Origin: an uncultured Prevotella sp.
GTDB lineage: Bacteria > Bacteroidota > Bacteroidia > Bacteroidales > Bacteroidaceae
DNA: 38,656 nt
Assembly (NCBI GenBank): GCA_905233425.1
Contig: CAJOEC010000075.1
Span: 1-38,656, forward strand
Reading direction: 5' to 3'
Shown: one piece after another, positions 14,326 to 22,015 of the stretch
Position numbering within the stretch: position 1 is the first letter of the stretch
How the letters are laid out: each line of letters opens with the position of its first letter
Notes under the pieces: generated by a model
The model's input: the letters and a program-made list of their open reading frames with translations, nothing else
Told to the model about the DNA's origin: nothing
Database searches by the model: none
Translations under genes and position numbers: made by a program

Positions 14326-15597
14326 ATGACGAAAACACTTCGGACATTTTTCTTAACAACGAATTACACGAATTTCACGAATTGCGCGAATTTCACGAAT
14401 CTCATGAATTTCACGAATCAGGCGAAAAGACTTTGCTGTGGACTTGTGGCCGCAGCGATGGTGGCTGGCGCTATGGCCCAGACCGGCGACGACAGCTTCA
14501 CCGGCACATGGGCTGCGGCAGCAGAGTTTACAGGACCGAGCGACATGCCGCGCATGAGTCTCAGCGGAACGACGCTGAGGGAGGTGATACAGGTGAGCAT
14601 CGGCGGGCAGGAGTTGCAGCTGCAACTGTCGAATGAGTTCAGCAAGGAGCCGGTGGAGATAAAGGCCATTTACGTGGCCGACGCCCTCGACTCCTGCGAC
14701 ATCGACAAGAAGACCGTGGCGCAGCTGACCTTCGGCAAGAGCCGCACGCTGACGATAGCACCGGGAGAGACGGCAATGAGCGATGTGTTCAAATACAACC
14801 TGCGCCCTCGGCAGCGACTGGCCGTAACCATCTGCTATGGTGCCGGAGTACCGGTGAACATGACGTCGCACCGTGGCTCTCGCACCACCAGCTACATAGC
14901 CACGGGCGAGATTGCCCCGAAGAAGAAATTCGTCACGGCAGAGAAAGTGGACCACTGGTATAACATAGCACAGCTGAACGTCAAGACCGACGGACAGGTG
15001 AAGGCCATTGCCGTGCTGGGCAACAGCATCACCGACGGGCGCGGCAGCACCACCAACCACCAAAACCGATGGCCCGACCAGATGGCCGCCAACGTGGACT
15101 GCGGAGTGCTGAACTTAGGCATCGGCGGCAACTGCGTGGTGCGCGGCGGACTGTCTGAACCAGCACTGAAGCGTTTCGACCGTGACATACTGGGACAGAG
15201 GGGAGTAGACCGTCTCATCATCTTCCAAGGAACAAACGATGTAGGCACGTCGCGCCACGCTGAGCAGACCGTCAACGAGCTGATTGAGGCATACAAGACG
15301 CTCATAAAGAAAGCCCATGAGGCAGGTATCAAAAAGGTCTACGGGGCAACCATCACGGCCTTCAAGGGCAACGGGTGGTACTCGCCGTTCCACGAGACTG
15401 CACGACAGGTGGTGAACGAGTGGATACGCACCAGCGGGGAGTTCGACGGAGTGATTGACTTCGACGAGCTGACACGCGACCCCAACCAGCCTGACAAGCT
15501 GAAACCCGAACTGAGCGAGGACTGGCTGCACCTGAACGCCGAGGGCTACCGCGTCATGGGCGAGTACGCCGCGAAGATACTGCAAACGGCGAAGTAA
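14326..15597 (+). CDS. Secreted SGNH/GDSL hydrolase, possible acetylxylan esterase
   Basis: 423 aa. Signal-peptide core LCCGLVAAAMVAGAMA (~37-51). Residues ~55-220 form a beta-rich (jelly-roll-like) domain; ~225-420 form the SGNH domain with block I LGNSITDG (S234), Gly block NLGIGGN, block III GTND (N304), and block V DWLHLNAEGY (D399, H402). The start at 14326 fits the promoter box, but it puts an odd N-terminal stretch (NYTNFTN...NFTNLMNFTN) before the signal peptide, encoded by the 9-bp ACGAATTTC-type repeat also found at 15604-15834. A start at ATG 14404 would give a clean signal peptide. It lies before the symporter and xylanase, so it could deacetylate xylan; substrate not proven. Confidence 0.85.
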   Translation: MTKTLRTFFLTTNYTNFTNCANFTNLMNFTNQAKRLCCGLVAAAMVAGAMAQTGDDSFTGTWAAAAEFTGPSDMPRMSLSGTTLREVIQVSIGGQELQLQLSNEFSKEPVEIKAIYVADALDSCDIDKKTVAQLTFGKSRTLTIAPGETAMSDVFKYNLRPRQRLAVTICYGAGVPVNMTSHRGSRTTSYIATGEIAPKKKFVTAEKVDHWYNIAQLNVKTDGQVKAIAVLGNSITDGRGSTTNHQNRWPDQMAANVDCGVLNLGIGGNCVVRGGLSEPALKRFDRDILGQRGVDRLIIFQGTNDVGTSRHAEQTVNELIEAYKTLIKKAHEAGIKKVYGATITAFKGNGWYSPFHETARQVVNEWIRTSGEFDGVIDFDELTRDPNQPDKLKPELSEDWLHLNAEGYRVMGEYAAKILQTAK

Positions 15598-15603
15598 TTT
15601 TTT

Positions 15604-15834
15604 CGACCACAGATTACACAAATTACACGAATTTTATTTTCAACCACGAATTTCACGAATTACACGAATTTTATTTTCGACCACAGATTACACAAATTAC
15701 ACGGATAGTCTTTTCGACCACAGATTACACAAATTACACGAATAGTTTTTTCAACCACGAATTTCACGAATTACACGAATAGTTTTTTCGACCACAAATT
15801 GCACGAATTACACGAATTACACGAATTAATCACG
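15604..15834 (+). repeat. 37-bp tandem repeats between SGNH hydrolase and symporter
   Basis: Five full units start at 15604, 15641, 15678, 15715 and 15752, and a partial, expanded sixth at 15789. Each is built from C(G/A)ACCAC, GATTACAC or GAATTTCAC, ATTACACGAAT and a T-rich end. Two unit types alternate. There are no spacers. The same ACGAATT motif recurs at 14355-14420 inside the SGNH gene, and a CACAGATT variant at 19479-19620. Confidence 0.85.
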
Positions 15835-15858
15835 AATTTCAAATAATTATTTGAGACT

Positions 15859-17250
15859 ATGGCAAACAACAATCAAGAAAAAGGCTTTTACAAGCTGTCA
15901 TGGCTCCAGCGCATCGGCTTCGGTTCGGGCGACCTGGCGCAGAACCTCATCTTCCAGACAACGTGCATGTACCTGCTGTTCTTCTACACCGACATCTACG
16001 GACTCGATGCCGTCGACGTGTCGGTGATGTTCACAGTGGGTAACGTCGCAAATGTGATTTGGGACCCCATCGTGGGTGCTCTCATCGACAAGCATTCGCC
16101 CAAGCTCGGAAAATACCGCGCCTACCTGGTCTATGTCGGCATTCCGCTCACCGGCTTTGCCATCCTCTGCTTCTGGAACGGCTTCGCGCCATCGCTACTC
16201 TATGCCTACGTCACCTACATAGCGATGACGCTACTCTACACGTTTATCAATGTGCCATACGGAGCGCTGAACTCCTCGCTGACCCGCGACACCGACGAAA
16301 TAACCATACTGACCTCGGTACGTATGTTCATGGCTAACTGTGGCGGTCTGGCCGTGGGTTCGGGCCTTCCCCTGTTCATCGCCTACTTCACCAAGGAAGA
16401 GGCTGAGGGTCTGCCTAAAGACCCGGCTGCTTGGTTCACGACGATGACCATCTATGCACTCGTCGGCCTGGCACTGTTGTTCTTCTGCTTCTCACAGTGT
16501 AAGGAGCGCGTCGTCATGGATGCCAGCGAGGCTGCCAATGTTAAGATCAGCGACCTGTGGATGGAGTTCTTCAAGAACCGTCCGCTGCGTGTCATAGCCT
16601 TCTTCTTCATCACCGCCTTTGCCATGATGTCGATAGGAAATGCCGCCGGTGCCTATTTCATCAACAGCAACATGCACGGCTCGGCCGACCAGCTGTCCAT
16701 CTTCATGGGCCTCGGCTCGGCTCCGTCGTTCATCTTCATGCCCTTAGTACCCATAATAAAGAAGATGGTGGGCAAGAAGAACATGTTCTACATCTTCCTC
16801 AGCATAGCAATCCTCGGCATGGCATTCCTCTATATCGTCGCCAAGATGGACAATCCCAGCATGGGCATGGTCTACGTGGCACAGTTCGTGAAGTCCACAG
16901 GTGTCATCGTGGCTACGGGCTACATGTGGGCACTGGTGCCTGAGGTCATCTCCTTCGGCGAATATGTCAGCGGCAAGCGCATAGCCGGTATCGTGAACGC
17001 ATTGACGGGCATCTTCTTCAAGGCCGGCATGACGCTGGGCAGCGTCGTCGCTCCTGCCGTCCTGGCATACGTGGCCTACAACCCCGATGTCATCGACCAG
17101 ACACCCGAGGCCGAGGAAGGCATCCTCTGGCTCGTCTGTGTCATCCCCGCCGCCCTGCTCCTGCTCGCCATGTTCATCATCTCGAAGTACGAGCTGACCG
17201 ACGAGAAGATTGACCAGATTAACAAGGAAATCGAGGCACGCAATAAGTAG
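15859..17250 (+). CDS. GPH-family (glycoside-pentoside-hexuronide) cation symporter, likely for xylo-oligosaccharides
   Basis: 463 aa with about 12 membrane helices. Family blocks are RIGFGSGDLAQNLIFQ (~18-33), YTDIYGLDA, WDPIVGALIDK...LGKYRAYL (the MFS loop), NVPYGALNSSLTRD and EVISFGEYVSGKR. These belong to the GPH/MelB branch of the MFS. Next to GH10 and GH43 it corresponds in position to XynD-type symporters of Prevotella xylan clusters, so uptake of xylose oligomers with Na+ or H+ is likely (inference). It follows the SGNH gene across the 37-bp repeats, with no good promoter box between, so the two may share a transcript. Confidence 0.88.
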   Translation: MANNNQEKGFYKLSWLQRIGFGSGDLAQNLIFQTTCMYLLFFYTDIYGLDAVDVSVMFTVGNVANVIWDPIVGALIDKHSPKLGKYRAYLVYVGIPLTGFAILCFWNGFAPSLLYAYVTYIAMTLLYTFINVPYGALNSSLTRDTDEITILTSVRMFMANCGGLAVGSGLPLFIAYFTKEEAEGLPKDPAAWFTTMTIYALVGLALLFFCFSQCKERVVMDASEAANVKISDLWMEFFKNRPLRVIAFFFITAFAMMSIGNAAGAYFINSNMHGSADQLSIFMGLGSAPSFIFMPLVPIIKKMVGKKNMFYIFLSIAILGMAFLYIVAKMDNPSMGMVYVAQFVKSTGVIVATGYMWALVPEVISFGEYVSGKRIAGIVNALTGIFFKAGMTLGSVVAPAVLAYVAYNPDVIDQTPEAEEGILWLVCVIPAALLLLAMFIISKYELTDEKIDQINKEIEARNK

Positions 17251-17256
17251 GGATAT

Positions 17257-17470
17257 ACCACCTAACGCGCGTTATATCACCTAACGCCCCGAAGGGGACT
17301 TACAACCTAATGCGCGTTAGACCGCCTAACGCCCCGAAGGGGTATTCCAAACGCGCGTTATTCCACCTAACGCCCCGAAGGGATATTCCAAACGCGCGTT
17401 ATTCCACCTAACGCCCCGAAGGGGACTTACAACCTAATGCGCGTTATACCGCCTAACGCCCCGAAGGGGC
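17257..17470. repeat. Alternating array of two palindromes after the symporter
   Basis: GCCCCGAAGGGGC or a one-base variant occurs five times (17286, 17331, 17372, 17413, 17458; spacing 41-45 bp). Between them AACGCGCGTTA or AATGCGCGTTA palindromes recur. The block CCTAACGCCCCGAAGGGG with its neighbours repeats as a ~127-bp superunit. Non-coding; the last hairpin is also the left edge of the IS200/RAYT element. Confidence 0.85.
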
Positions 17471-18168
17471 AATCTGCACATAGCCCAGGGCAACGCCCTG
17501 GGTTATAGATACGCACATAACACCCGCCCTGAAAGGGCAAAAGCATTTAGTCTCAGGGCAACGCCCTGAAATACCCGGCAAAACAATACCAATGGCTCAA
17601 TCGCTTAGCATAATCTACCTACACATCGTTTTCCATGTGAAAACCATCAGTCCGATAATTGAGGTGGAACACTTGGATCGTGTGTACGCTTATATCGGTG
17701 AATTGATAAATTCCACAGGATGTCAGACAATCAAGGTAGGAGGTATGCCAGATCACATTCACGTGTTATGCCTATTATCAAAAACCGAGAATATCGCCCA
17801 CCTCGTTGAGGAGATGAAGCGTAATAGCAGCCGTTGGATTAAGACTATGGGGAGTCATTATGGACAATTTGCATGGCAAGGTGGTTATGCAGCCTTTTCC
17901 GTCAGCCAGTCGGTTGTCGAAAAAACAATTCATTATGTTGAGAATCAAAAAGAACATCATCGTAAGATGACGTTCCGCGAAGAGTATTTGCAATTACTAA
18001 AATGTATAATATAGAGTATGATGAGAAATATGTTTTTGCGGATTAGTCCGTTTGCCCCAGAGCGATGCTCTGGATTTAATGCTTTTGCCCTTTCAGGGCG
18101 ATTGTGTGTTGCAAATTCTTCCCCCCAGGGCGTTGCCCTGGGCTATGAGAAGAATGCCCCTTCGGGGC
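17458..18168 (+). mobile_element. IS200/RAYT-type element with mirror-image terminal hairpins
   Basis: Left of the transposase gene, in order: GCCCCGAAGGGGC (17458-17470), CCCAGGGCAACGCCCTGGG (17484-17502), GCCCTGAAAGGGC (17526-17538), TCAGGGCAACGCCCTGA (17553-17569). To the right, inverted: CCAGAGCGATGCTCTGG (18057-18073), GCCCTTTCAGGGC (18087-18099), CCCAGGGCGTTGCCCTGGG (18124-18142), GCCCCTTCGGGGC (18156-18168). Spacers match on both sides (13/23/14 and 13/24/13 nt). The element thus spans ~711 bp and sits between the symporter and xylanase genes. Confidence 0.75.
17592..18046 (+). pseudogene. tnpA: IS200/IS605-like Y1 (HUH) transposase, 3' frameshift
   Basis: The intact frame 17592-18014 gives 140 aa with the HUH motif DHIHVL (H55, H57), RNSSRWIK, FAWQGGYAAFSVSQS, and the catalytic Tyr in IHYVENQKEHH (Y115). 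It then ends early in LLKCII. Adding one A to the AAAA at ~17998-18001 changes the end to LLKMYNIEYDEKYVFAD and stop at 18044-18046, which matches the usual C-terminus of this family. The single-strand DNA transposase would act on hairpins such as those flanking it. The last ~15 residues are lost in the given frame; the catalytic residues remain. Confidence 0.8.
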
Positions 18169-18169
18169 G

Positions 18170-18285
18170 CAGTACAAGAGAGTATTCGAGCCACAGTACA
18201 AGAATGAATTCGGAACGCAATTCAAGAATGTTTTCGAGGCGCAATGCAAGAACGTATTCGGGGAGCAATGCAAGAATGTATTCGG
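18170..18285 (+). repeat. 24-bp tandem repeat before the xylanase, each unit with a possible start
   Basis: Units start at 18170, 18194, 18218, 18242 and 18266 (last partial). Core CA(G/A)T(A)CAAGAATGTATTCGG with variation. In the xylanase frame they encode diverged octapeptides (STREYSSH, STRMNSER, NSRMFSRR, NARTYSGS, NARMYSVR). The xylanase start codon lies in the last unit. Confidence 0.85.
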
Positions 18286-19394
18286 TTAGGGTCCTGTTAA
18301 GCTGTATTGCATTGTTGTTTGGTGGGCCATGTGTCAGTATAAATGCGCAGGGGCTGAAGGATGCTGTGGGCAAATACTGCCTCATCGGGGCGGCAATCAA
18401 CCAGTGGCAGAGCGACGGGCAGGTGCCTGAGGCAGATGCCATCATGGACAAGCACTTCAACTGTGCCGTGGCCGAGAACTGCATGAAGCCCGAGACTTTG
18501 GCTCCCGCCGAGGGCATCTTCGACTTCCGCGTGGCCGACAAGTTCGTCAGCTACTGCAACCAGCACAACCTGAAGGTGCTGGGCCACTGCCTCGTTTGGC
18601 ACTCGCAGGCCCCCGACTGGTGGTTCACCAACGGCTATACCGCAAGTCCCGCCTCGAAAGAGGTGCTGCGCGAGCGGCTTATCAAGCACATCAAGACCGT
18701 TGTGGGACATTTCAAAGGGCAGGTGCACGGCTGGGACGTGGTGAACGAAGCCATCGAGGACGACGGTTCCTTCCGTAAGTCGCCCTACTATAAGCTGCTT
18801 GGTGAGGAGTTCATCGAGCTGGCTTTCCGCACAGCCCATGAGGCCGACCCCGACGCTGAGCTATATTACAACGACTACTCCATGGCCCAGCCCGGCAAGC
18901 GCGAGGCCGTCTGCCGACTGGTGAAGAACCTGAAAGCCAAGGGCCTGCGCATCGACGGTGTGGGAATGCAGAGTCACAGCGGACTGGACTATCCCGACCT
19001 TGCGGAGTATGAGAAGTCGATAGATGCTTTCGCCGCCTGTGGCGTGAAGGTGATGATTACCGAGCTCGACATCAACGTGCTGCCCAACCCCGAGGGCTTC
19101 GGCGGTGCCGACATCGCCCAGAATTTCGAGCTACAGCAGAAGTTCAACCCCTACACTTCCGGCCTCCCCGCCGCCAAGCAGAAGGAGGTGGACGACCGCT
19201 GGCTTGCGCTATTCAACATCTACTACAAACACCGCTCGCAGATTTCCCGCATCAACCTCTGGGGTGTCAGCGACGGCGGTTCATGGCTCAACGGCTGGCC
19301 AATCAAGGGTCGCACCAACTACCCCCTGCTCTTCGACCGCCAGTATAAGGCCAAGCCCGTCGTCGACCAGATCATCAAGCTCTACCAGCAGTAA
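18276..19394 (+). CDS. xynA: GH10 endo-1,4-beta-xylanase
   Basis: 372 aa from ATG 18276: MYSVRVLLSCIALLFGG...INAQG is a signal peptide. The GH10 domain runs from ~27 to 372 with GAAINQ, HFNCAVAENCMKPETL, LGHCLVWHSQAPDWW, acid/base E158 in WDVVNEAI, GVGMQSH, nucleophile E263 in ITELDI, and WGVSDGGSWL. The length is normal for a single-domain GH10. The frame is open back to 18018 through the IS element's right end and the 24-bp repeats, but those ~86 residues precede the signal peptide and are probably not translated. No TAnnTTTG box lies in front, so transcription may come from upstream. It cleaves the xylan backbone outside the cytoplasm. Confidence 0.93.
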   Translation: MYSVRVLLSCIALLFGGPCVSINAQGLKDAVGKYCLIGAAINQWQSDGQVPEADAIMDKHFNCAVAENCMKPETLAPAEGIFDFRVADKFVSYCNQHNLKVLGHCLVWHSQAPDWWFTNGYTASPASKEVLRERLIKHIKTVVGHFKGQVHGWDVVNEAIEDDGSFRKSPYYKLLGEEFIELAFRTAHEADPDAELYYNDYSMAQPGKREAVCRLVKNLKAKGLRIDGVGMQSHSGLDYPDLAEYEKSIDAFAACGVKVMITELDINVLPNPEGFGGADIAQNFELQQKFNPYTSGLPAAKQKEVDDRWLALFNIYYKHRSQISRINLWGVSDGGSWLNGWPIKGRTNYPLLFDRQYKAKPVVDQIIKLYQQ

Positions 19395-19415
19395 AGCCTC
19401 TGGTATTCCATTTGT

Positions 19416-19450
19416 TTGTGCCTCCGCAACATCGCGGAGGCACAAATTGT
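19416..19450 (+). terminator. Terminator after the xylanase
   Basis: TTTGTGCCTCCGC (19416-19428) and its exact reverse complement (19435-19447), loop AACATC, followed by TTGTTTATT. The rest of the 19395-19723 gap holds CACAGATT-type repeats (19479-19620, related to the 37-bp units) and the GH43 promoter. Confidence 0.85.
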
Positions 19451-19645
19451 TTATTCAAGTTCCGCAAGTTCTATTTTACCACAGATTACGCAGATTGCAC
19501 AGATTTTTGCAGCTCATAGTTGTTGCTATTTCACAGATTTCGACTTGATTTCACAGATTAGCTGCGCCGCATGGAATCTGTGTAATCCAAATAGAATCGC
19601 GGCTTGGCCGCTGAAATCTGTGTATTGTTTATTTTCCCTAAATCA

Positions 19646-19677
19646 TTTGGTAATACGGAGGAAAAAGCGTAAATTTG
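19646..19677 (+). promoter_or_regulatory. Promoter of the GH43 gene
   Basis: TTTG (19646-19649), 20 nt, TAAATTTG (19670-19677). The start near 19680 leaves a ~44-nt leader. Confidence 0.8.
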
Positions 19678-19723
19678 CAGCGGGAAAAGCCAGTATATTA
19701 TAACTTTAAACCAAAAAACAACT

Positions 19724-20755
19724 ATGAAACCAAGGTATTTATTCCCGAGTGACTACATGGCCGACCCTGCGGCCCACGTGTTTAACGGCAAGCTCTTCAT
19801 CTACCCGAGCCACGACCGCGAGTGCGAGAACGTGTTCGACGATGACGGCGGCCACTTCCAGATGCGCGACTACCACGTGCTCTCGTTCGACGATGTGGAG
19901 AACGGCCCCGTTACCGACCACGGCGTGATTCTCGACCAGGACGACGTGAAGTGGGTGCAGAGCCAGATGTGGGACAGCGACGTGGTGGAGAAGGACGGCA
20001 AGTACTACCTCATCTTCTCGGCCAAGGACTACAACGGCGAGTTCCACCTCGGCGTGGCCATCGCCGACAAGCCCGAAGGCCCGTTCATCCCGCAAGAGCA
20101 CCCCATACGCGGCGCCTACAGCATCGACCCCTGCATGTTCAAGGACGACGACGGAAAGATCTACTGCTACTACGGCGGACTATGGGGCGGACAGCTACAG
20201 TGGCATGTGCCCCTGAGCGTGAATCCCGTGATGCAGCCCGACACCGAGGCTGCTCCAGCCGGACATGTCGATATCGGCCATGCGCCCGACAAGAAGACCG
20301 AGCTATGGGCACCCGCCGACGTTCCCGCCCTGTCGAGCTACGTGGCCCGCATGAGCGACGACGTGCTACAGTTCACCGAGGCTCCTCGCCCTGTGGTTAT
20401 CATCGACAAGGACGGCCAGCCGCTGAAGGCCAGCGACCCGCACCGCTTCTTCGAGGCATCGTGGATGCACAAGTACAACGGAAAGTACTACTTCTCTTAC
20501 TCGACCGGCGACAGCCACTTCCTCTGCTATGCTACGGGCGACAACCCCTACGGCCCGTTCACCTATCAGGGCGTGCTGCTAGACCCCGTCGTGGGCTGGA
20601 CCACCCACCACTGCATCGTGGAGTTCAAGGGCCAGTGGTACCTGCTCTACCACGACTGCGTGCCTTCAAACGACGTCACCCATCTGCGCTCGCTGAAGGT
20701 GCAGCGTCTGTTCTACCGCGAAGACGGGACAATAGAGAAAGTCATTAACGAGTAA
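19724..20755 (+). CDS. xynB: GH43 beta-xylosidase/arabinofuranosidase
   Basis: 343 aa, no signal peptide, so probably cytoplasmic. Five-bladed GH43 propeller: the general-base Asp region SDYMADPAAHVFNGKLFIY (D14), WDSDVVEKDGKYYLIFSA, the pKa-setting Asp in YSIDPCMFKDDDGKIY, and the acid Glu in FFEASWMHKYNGKYYFSYS; the end is HDCVPSNDVTHLRSLKVQRL. It resembles the GH43 xylosidases (XynB/Xsa type) that sit beside GH10 and a symporter in Prevotella and Bacteroides. It would split imported xylo-oligosaccharides to xylose or remove arabinose. It has its own promoter, separated from the xylanase by a strong terminator. Confidence 0.92.
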   Translation: MKPRYLFPSDYMADPAAHVFNGKLFIYPSHDRECENVFDDDGGHFQMRDYHVLSFDDVENGPVTDHGVILDQDDVKWVQSQMWDSDVVEKDGKYYLIFSAKDYNGEFHLGVAIADKPEGPFIPQEHPIRGAYSIDPCMFKDDDGKIYCYYGGLWGGQLQWHVPLSVNPVMQPDTEAAPAGHVDIGHAPDKKTELWAPADVPALSSYVARMSDDVLQFTEAPRPVVIIDKDGQPLKASDPHRFFEASWMHKYNGKYYFSYSTGDSHFLCYATGDNPYGPFTYQGVLLDPVVGWTTHHCIVEFKGQWYLLYHDCVPSNDVTHLRSLKVQRLFYREDGTIEKVINE

Positions 20756-20775
20756 CAGTTTCCCTGCGACAAGTA

Positions 20776-20817
20776 AAAATGCAGATTGTTGCAATGCGAT
20801 GCAACAATCTGCATTTT
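20776..20817. terminator. Bidirectional terminator between GH43 and dehydrogenase
   Basis: AAAATGCAGATTGTTGCA (20776-20793) and its exact reverse complement (20800-20817), loop ATGCGA. A run at one end and T run at the other suit convergent genes. Confidence 0.9.
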
Positions 20818-20863
20818 AGTTATGGAGAAACAAACGGCGCGCTGCCAACTCACGAAAAAGCCA

Positions 20864-21880
20864 TCAGAATTTCACCAGTATACGGAACACACGTCCGGGG
20901 TTTTCTGCCCACTGTTGCATAGTTTCTTCTGCCTTTTCCGCTGGTACTTCCCGACTTATTAGCCTGTCTACAGGACACGTCCTCCGCTCCATGTAACGTA
21001 TTACTGCGCGGAAATCCGACGGCAGAGCGTTGCGTGAGCCTCGTATGTCCAGCTCTTTCTGCACGAACAGTTTCGTCTGGAACGACACCTCGGTCTTGGC
21101 ATAGCCAATGCAGATGACACGCCCTGTGAAAGCCACCACGTCGACAGCCATCTGGTATGTCGGAGCACTTCCTACAGCCTCGATGACCACATCGGGGCCG
21201 AAACCGCCGGTTATGTCCATCAGTTGCTGGTGCGCGTCGGCATTGCGGGTGTTCACTGTGAAAGCGGCCCCCATCTGGCGTGCCAGTTCCAGTTTCTCGT
21301 CGTCGATGTCGGCTGCAATGACCGTTGCACCACGCTGTGCCGAGCGGACTATAGCTCCCATGCCCACCATGCCGCATCCAATGACGAGAACCACATCGAT
21401 GTCGATCACCTCGGCACGGCTGACAGCATGGAAGCCCACGCTCATAGGCTCCACCAATGCACATTCACGTGGTGTGAGCGTACCGGCGGGAATGACCTTC
21501 TGCCACGGCAGACAGAGAGTCTCGCGCATGGCTCCCCAGCGCTGCACACCAAGCGTCTCGTTATGCTGGCAGGCATTCACACGACCATTGCGACACGATG
21601 CACACTTGCCGCAGTTGGTGTAGGGGTTCACTGTCACCACCATGCCGGGTTTCAGGCTCTCGGGGACACCCTCGCCAACACGTTCTATCACTGCCCCAAC
21701 CTCGTGGCCGGGAACCACAGGCATCTTCACCATGGGGTTGCGGCCCAGATATGTGCTCAGGTCGCTTCCGCAGAAGCCCACGTACTGCATACGCAGCAAC
21801 ACCTCACCACTGCGGGGTTCTTCACTTTGAATATCAACGATATCCATCTGCCTTTCGGCAATAATTCTCACTGCTTTCAT
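20864..21880 (-). CDS. Zinc-dependent medium-chain alcohol/polyol dehydrogenase
   Basis: 338 aa. Catalytic zinc region FCGSDLSTYLG with PGHEVGAVIE; structural zinc site NCGKCASCRNGRVNAC (four Cys); EPMSVGFHAV; Rossmann NAD(P) motif VLVIGCGMVGMGAI and acidic AADIDDEK. This is the MDR superfamily branch of sorbitol, threonine and L-idonate/gulonate 5-dehydrogenases; the substrate cannot be told from sequence. The start is MKAVRII (21880), which fits the promoter at 21916-21947. It may serve sugar-acid or polyol use near the xylan genes. Confidence 0.9.
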   Translation of the reverse strand: MKAVRIIAERQMDIVDIQSEEPRSGEVLLRMQYVGFCGSDLSTYLGRNPMVKMPVVPGHEVGAVIERVGEGVPESLKPGMVVTVNPYTNCGKCASCRNGRVNACQHNETLGVQRWGAMRETLCLPWQKVIPAGTLTPRECALVEPMSVGFHAVSRAEVIDIDVVLVIGCGMVGMGAIVRSAQRGATVIAADIDDEKLELARQMGAAFTVNTRNADAHQQLMDITGGFGPDVVIEAVGSAPTYQMAVDVVAFTGRVICIGYAKTEVSFQTKLFVQKELDIRGSRNALPSDFRAVIRYMERRTCPVDRLISREVPAEKAEETMQQWAENPGRVFRILVKF

Positions 21881-21915
21881 GTTCTGTTTGTTGTTAGTAT
21901 CCGTATTACAGGGCG

Positions 21916-21947
21916 CAAAGGTACAAAGATTATGCGAAATGGCCAAA
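21916..21947 (-). promoter_or_regulatory. Promoter of the dehydrogenase gene
   Basis: Minus strand: TTTG (21947-21944), 20 nt, TACCTTTG (21923-21916). Start near 21913, ~33 nt before the ATG. Divergent from the box at 21987-21994. Confidence 0.8.
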
Positions 21948-21986
21948 AATGCGGTCTTTTTTTATCTCTTTTATTGAAATAATTAG

Positions 21987-21994
21987 TACCTTTG
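21987..21994 (+). promoter_or_regulatory. -7 element of the RluA-type gene
   Basis: TACCTTTG, ~19 nt of leader before ATG 22016; no clear -33 TTTG. It argues for 22016 as the start over the earlier TTG at 21992. Confidence 0.6.
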
Positions 21995-22015
21995 CATGTC
22001 ATTACATTGCACATC

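Noticed and set aside
15604..15834. 37-bp repeats as a CRISPR array
   Set aside because: Units are directly adjacent with no unique spacers, and no cas genes are near.
17257..17470. Regularly spaced GCCCCGAAGGGGC palindromes as a CRISPR array
   Set aside because: The stretches between the palindromes are themselves repeats, the palindromes are too short, and they belong with the adjacent Y1 transposase element.
18018..18275. 86-residue N-terminal extension of the xylanase
   Set aside because: It translates the end of the IS element and the 24-bp repeats and would put ~86 residues before the signal peptide.
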